From: Mailhella massiliensis
GTDB taxonomy: Bacteria > Desulfobacterota > Desulfovibrionia > Desulfovibrionales > Desulfovibrionaceae
DNA: 15,309 nt
Direction: 5' to 3'
Assembly (NCBI RefSeq): GCF_020741395.1
Contig: NZ_DYZA01000020.1
Span: 1 to 15,309, forward strand
Shown here: positions 12,885-15,309 of the stretch, in pieces
Layout: every line of letters begins with the position of its first letter
How positions within the stretch are numbered: position 1 is the first letter of the stretch
Made by a program: the position numbers and the translations under genes
Notes under the pieces: generated by a model
Databases searched by the model: none
What the model was told of the DNA's origin: nothing
Seen by the model: only the letters and a program-made list of their open reading frames with translations

Positions 12885-14317
12885 GCAGTCTCCTTTTTGC
12901 AACACCGAAAGAGCTGACGGGCTGGCTTGCAAAGCTTGCCTCAGGCTATCGCGTGCTGGCTCCCCGCAAGGAAGGCCCCAGCGTGGTCTATCGCCCCTGG
13001 ACGGCGGGGCAGCTCGCCTCCGCAGATATGGACGCGCTGCTTCGCCGCGCCACCGCTTCCCCCAAGCAGGCCATGCTGCCCCAGTGTGAAACTCTGGTTG
13101 CCTTCAAGTCCGTGAAGGACGAGGCGGACGCCTCGAAGCTGACCACCACGCTGGAGAATCCCTGCAAGGCTGAACCCACGGTGCTTTTCGGCTGCCGCCC
13201 CTGCGATGCACGCGGTTTTGTGGTGCTCGACCGCCCCTATCTGGAAGGAAAGTTCAAGGATCCGTACTACGGCGCACGCCGCGAGGCCACCGTCATCGTC
13301 ACACAGGCATGCCCCGCGGCCTTTTCTTCCTGTTTCTGCCACTGGGTGGGGAGCAACCCTTCCGACAAGGAAGGCTCGGATATCCTCTTCACCGCCGTGG
13401 AAGGCGGTTTCGTTCTGGAAGTCGTCACGGAAAAGGGACGGGCGCTTCTGGAAGGCGCGGGCCTTGCCGATGCCTCCGAAAAAGCCGCCGATGTTGAAAC
13501 GGCGCATGCCGCTGCCGCAGCGTCCCTTTCCCCTGCGCCGGAACTGACCCATGTCATGGAAAAGGTGGCTTCGCGCTTCACCGATACGGAGTTCTGGGAA
13601 AAGGAAACGGTGAAGTGCCTTTCCTGCGGCGCATGCACCTACCTTTGCCCCACCTGCCAGTGCTTCACCATTACCGATGAAGGCTCGCAGCTCAACGGCC
13701 GCCGTCTGCGCAGCTGGGATTCCTGCATGTCACCGCTCTTCACGCTGGAGACCAGCGGGCACAACCCCCGCTCCGGCAAGGCTGCGCGTATGCGCAACCG
13801 CGTGAGCCACAAGTTCAGCTTCTACCCCGAGCGCTACGACGGCTTCTTCTCCTGCGTGGGGTGCGGCCGCTGCGTGGTGAGCTGCCCCGTGTCGTTGGAT
13901 ATCCGGCATATGGTGAAGGCTGCCGTGGAGGGCGCAACCATAGAAATTGCAGAGGCGGCCCCTGCGGAAGCCTCTGCCGTGGAAGCTCCCGCTCCTGTAG
14001 AAAGTGCGGCTTCTGCGGTTGAAGCTCCGGCTCCCGTGGAAGAGTCCGTCGTTGAAGCTGCCGCTTCGGCGGTGGAAGAAGTTGAAGCCCCGGTTGCGGA
14101 AAGCACAGCCCCTGAAGAAGCAGAAGTTCCTGCCCCTGCGGAAGAAAACGCGGTTGAGGAAGCCGATTCCGAAGCTCCTGCGCCGGAAGTCGCCGAAGCC
14201 CCGACTGAAGAGTCCGCTCCTGCCGAAGTTCACGCGCCGGAAGAGCCCAAGGCGCCTGCTCCGAAAAACGTGCAGAAGTCTTCCCGTTCTTCCAAGAACA
14301 AGGCCAAGAAAAGGTAA
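12881..14317 (+). CDS. flxB: FlxB, AsrA/sulfhydrogenase-beta-like iron-sulfur subunit with a long Ala/Glu/Pro tail
   Basis: The first 350 or so of 478 residues resemble the 4Fe-4S family of anaerobic sulfite reductase subunit A and sulfhydrogenase beta. An N-terminal region carries GCRPCDARG (104-112) and FSSCFCHWVG (148-157). Two cluster motifs follow, C246-C249-C252-C256 (with C259/C261 just after) and C325-C328-C331-C335. In the Flx complex this subunit should relay electrons from FlxA to the FlxD-FlxC protein. Residues 357-478 form an unusual low-complexity tail of Ala, Glu, Pro and Val with two copies of ASAVEAPAPVE (364-374 and 377-387), ending in a basic segment (KNKAKKR). The core ends normally before the tail, so activity should be intact. 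The start overlaps the previous stop as ATGA. Whether this is FlxB or FlxC is by gene order. Confidence 0.8.
   Translation: MSSLLFATPKELTGWLAKLASGYRVLAPRKEGPSVVYRPWTAGQLASADMDALLRRATASPKQAMLPQCETLVAFKSVKDEADASKLTTTLENPCKAEPTVLFGCRPCDARGFVVLDRPYLEGKFKDPYYGARREATVIVTQACPAAFSSCFCHWVGSNPSDKEGSDILFTAVEGGFVLEVVTEKGRALLEGAGLADASEKAADVETAHAAAAASLSPAPELTHVMEKVASRFTDTEFWEKETVKCLSCGACTYLCPTCQCFTITDEGSQLNGRRLRSWDSCMSPLFTLETSGHNPRSGKAARMRNRVSHKFSFYPERYDGFFSCVGCGRCVVSCPVSLDIRHMVKAAVEGATIEIAEAAPAEASAVEAPAPVESAASAVEAPAPVEESVVEAAASAVEEVEAPVAESTAPEEAEVPAPAEENAVEEADSEAPAPEVAEAPTEESAPAEVHAPEEPKAPAPKNVQKSSRSSKNKAKKR
13949..14314 (+). repeat. Ala/Glu/Pro/Val low-complexity repeat region encoding the FlxB tail
   Basis: About 120 codons of compositionally biased DNA encode acidic, proline-rich protein with imperfect repeats. 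The clearest is an 11-codon unit present twice (13970-14002 and 14009-14041), with synonymous changes between copies. This is the only strongly low-complexity coding stretch in the window. The protein end switches from acidic to basic in the last 13 residues. Confidence 0.75.
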
Positions 14318-14326
14318 GGAGAGAGT

Positions 14327-15178
14327 ATGAGCGAACATAACTGCGGCTGCAGCAAGAATCCTTACCTGCCTGAAGTCGCCACGGTTCTGGAAGTCATCAC
14401 GGAATCGCCCACCATCAAGTCGTTCCGTGTGCGCTTTGACAATGAAGAGGCCTGGAACAGCTTCACCTACCAGCCCGGCCAGGTGGGGCAGCTTTCCGTG
14501 TTCGGCGTGGGGGAATCCACCTTCGTCATCAATACTCCGCCTTCGTGCAGGGATTACCTTCAGTTTTCCGTCATGCGCGCGGGCGAGGTGACTACCGCTA
14601 TCCATAAATTGCAGCCCGGCGACAAGGTGGGCGTGCGCGCTCCTCTGGGGAACTATTTCCCTTACGAGCAGTGGAAGGGCAAGAATATCGTGTTCGTGGG
14701 CGGCGGCATCGGCATGGCGCCCATCCGCACCATCATGCTGCACGTTATGGAGCACGCTTCCGAATACGGCAAGCTCAGCCTGCTCTACGGCGCGCGCTCG
14801 CCCGAGGATATGGCCTACAAGGCCGACCTTCCCGGCTGGCTGGAGAGCGACGTTTTGCACACCACGCTCACCATCGACCGCGAAGCGCCGGACTGGCCGC
14901 ATCGCGTGGGCATGATCCCCAACGTGCTCAAGGAGCTTGCCCCCAGCCCGGACAACACCATCGCCGTGCTTTGCGGCCCGCCCATCATGATCAAGTTCAC
15001 GCTGGCGGCGTTCCGCGAGATGGGCTTCAAGGATGAGAACATCATCACCACTCTGGAGCGGCGTATGAAGTGCGGCATCGGCATCTGCGGGCGTTGCAAC
15101 CTGGGCGGCAAGTTCGTGTGTCTGGACGGCCCTGTGTTTTCGCAGGCCCAGCTCAACGAGCTGCCCCCGGAAATGTAG
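14327..15178 (+). CDS. flxA: FlxA, FAD/NAD(P)H-binding oxidoreductase subunit
   Basis: This 283-residue protein is a ferredoxin-NADP reductase-type flavoprotein of the PyrK/DHODB electron-transfer kind. The FAD-binding beta barrel covers about 15-115 (QPGQVGQLSV at 49-58, GEST at 62-65). The nucleotide-binding half starts at VFVGGGIGMAPIRT (122-135), with LCGPPIM at 215-221. A C-terminal 2Fe-2S site uses C249, C254, C257 and C265, spaced as in PyrK. In the FlxABCD-HdrABC complex it is the entry point for NADH electrons. Two cysteines near the N terminus (CGC, 6-8) are extra. TAAGGAG at 14315-14321 overlaps the flxB stop and supports the ATG. It is the last gene of the operon, followed by terminators from 15200. 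Confidence 0.9.
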   Translation: MSEHNCGCSKNPYLPEVATVLEVITESPTIKSFRVRFDNEEAWNSFTYQPGQVGQLSVFGVGESTFVINTPPSCRDYLQFSVMRAGEVTTAIHKLQPGDKVGVRAPLGNYFPYEQWKGKNIVFVGGGIGMAPIRTIMLHVMEHASEYGKLSLLYGARSPEDMAYKADLPGWLESDVLHTTLTIDREAPDWPHRVGMIPNVLKELAPSPDNTIAVLCGPPIMIKFTLAAFREMGFKDENIITTLERRMKCGIGICGRCNLGGKFVCLDGPVFSQAQLNELPPEM

Positions 15179-15199
15179 CCCTTGTGAGGCATGAATGAA

Positions 15200-15229
15200 A
15201 AAAGGCCCCTTCCTGTGAAGGGGCCTTTT
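15200..15229. terminator. First terminator hairpin after flxA, bidirectional
   Basis: AAAAGGCCCCTTC and GAAGGGGCCTTTT form a 13-base perfect stem with a CTGT loop. On the plus strand only four T follow within the stem; on the minus strand the stem is followed by a run of six T. It should stop leftward transcription well and rightward transcription in part. Confidence 0.85.
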
Positions 15230-15233
15230 GGGA

Positions 15234-15272
15234 TAAACGAAAACTCCCGGCTAGGCCGGGTTTTTTCGTTTA
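15234..15272. terminator. Second terminator hairpin after flxA
   Basis: CCCGGC and GCCGGG pair around TAG and are followed by six T (15261-15266), a classical intrinsic terminator for the plus-strand hdr-flx operon. The flanks TAAACGAAAA and TTTTCGTTTA also pair, so the structure can extend to 39 bases and works in both directions. Confidence 0.88.
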
Positions 15273-15281
15273 ACCAAAAAG

Positions 15282-15307
15282 AAACGCCGCGGCGAACCGC
15301 GGCGTTT
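15282..15307 (-). terminator. Third hairpin, terminator for a convergent gene beyond the right edge
   Basis: AAACGCCGCGG and CCGCGGCGTTT pair over 11 bases. Read on the minus strand the loop is TTCG, a stabilising tetraloop sequence, and the stem is followed by a T-rich tract (CTTTTT). This orientation indicates the end of a minus-strand gene that lies to the right of the window. Confidence 0.7.
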
Positions 15308-15309
15308 GG

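Overview
The window reads as one chromosomal segment of a sulfate- or sulfite-respiring bacterium of the Desulfovibrionaceae. The evidence is the minus-strand dsrMKJO genes of the membrane DsrMKJOP complex beside a plus-strand hdrCBA-flx operon of the kind described in Desulfovibrio vulgaris, all in high-GC DNA with dense, overlapping reading frames. A gut-type relative such as Bilophila or Mailhella is possible, but the genus cannot be fixed from this sequence. I see no mobile element, CRISPR array, tRNA or rRNA.

Layout. Positions 1-3977 (minus strand) hold a tightly packed operon read right to left: an RsbRD_N-domain protein, dsrM, dsrK, dsrJ and the first 116 codons of dsrO, which runs off the left edge. 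A plausible promoter and an adjoining palindrome lie at 4038-4083. Positions 4142-5170 (minus) encode a membrane protein that joins a vitamin K epoxide reductase (VKOR)-type disulfide module to a thioredoxin-like module. Divergent from it, lgt (lipoprotein diacylglyceryl transferase, 5429-6214) is translationally coupled to an amidohydrolase/deaminase (6211-7563). After a 397-base non-coding stretch comes a plus-strand operon from 7961 to 15178: hdrC, hdrB, hdrA, a fused flxD-flxC gene, flxB with a long Ala/Glu/Pro tail, and flxA. It ends in stacked terminator hairpins at 15200-15307; the last points leftward and implies a convergent gene just beyond the right edge.

How the genes work together. 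FlxA should take electrons from NADH. FlxB and the FlxD-FlxC fusion should pass them to HdrA, whose FAD is the likely bifurcation site, and on to HdrBC, which reduces a disulfide; DsrC is the proposed substrate in sulfate reducers. DsrMKJOP links the menaquinone pool and periplasmic haems to the HdrD-like DsrK, also thought to act on the DsrC trisulfide. The window therefore carries two enzymes, one soluble and one membrane-bound, that may converge on the same thiol carrier. The most distinctive points are the FlxD-FlxC fusion, the FlxB tail, the absence of an alcohol dehydrogenase gene next to hdrC, the VKOR-thioredoxin protein with an extra cysteine-containing tail, and the RsbRD_N gene coupled to dsrM.
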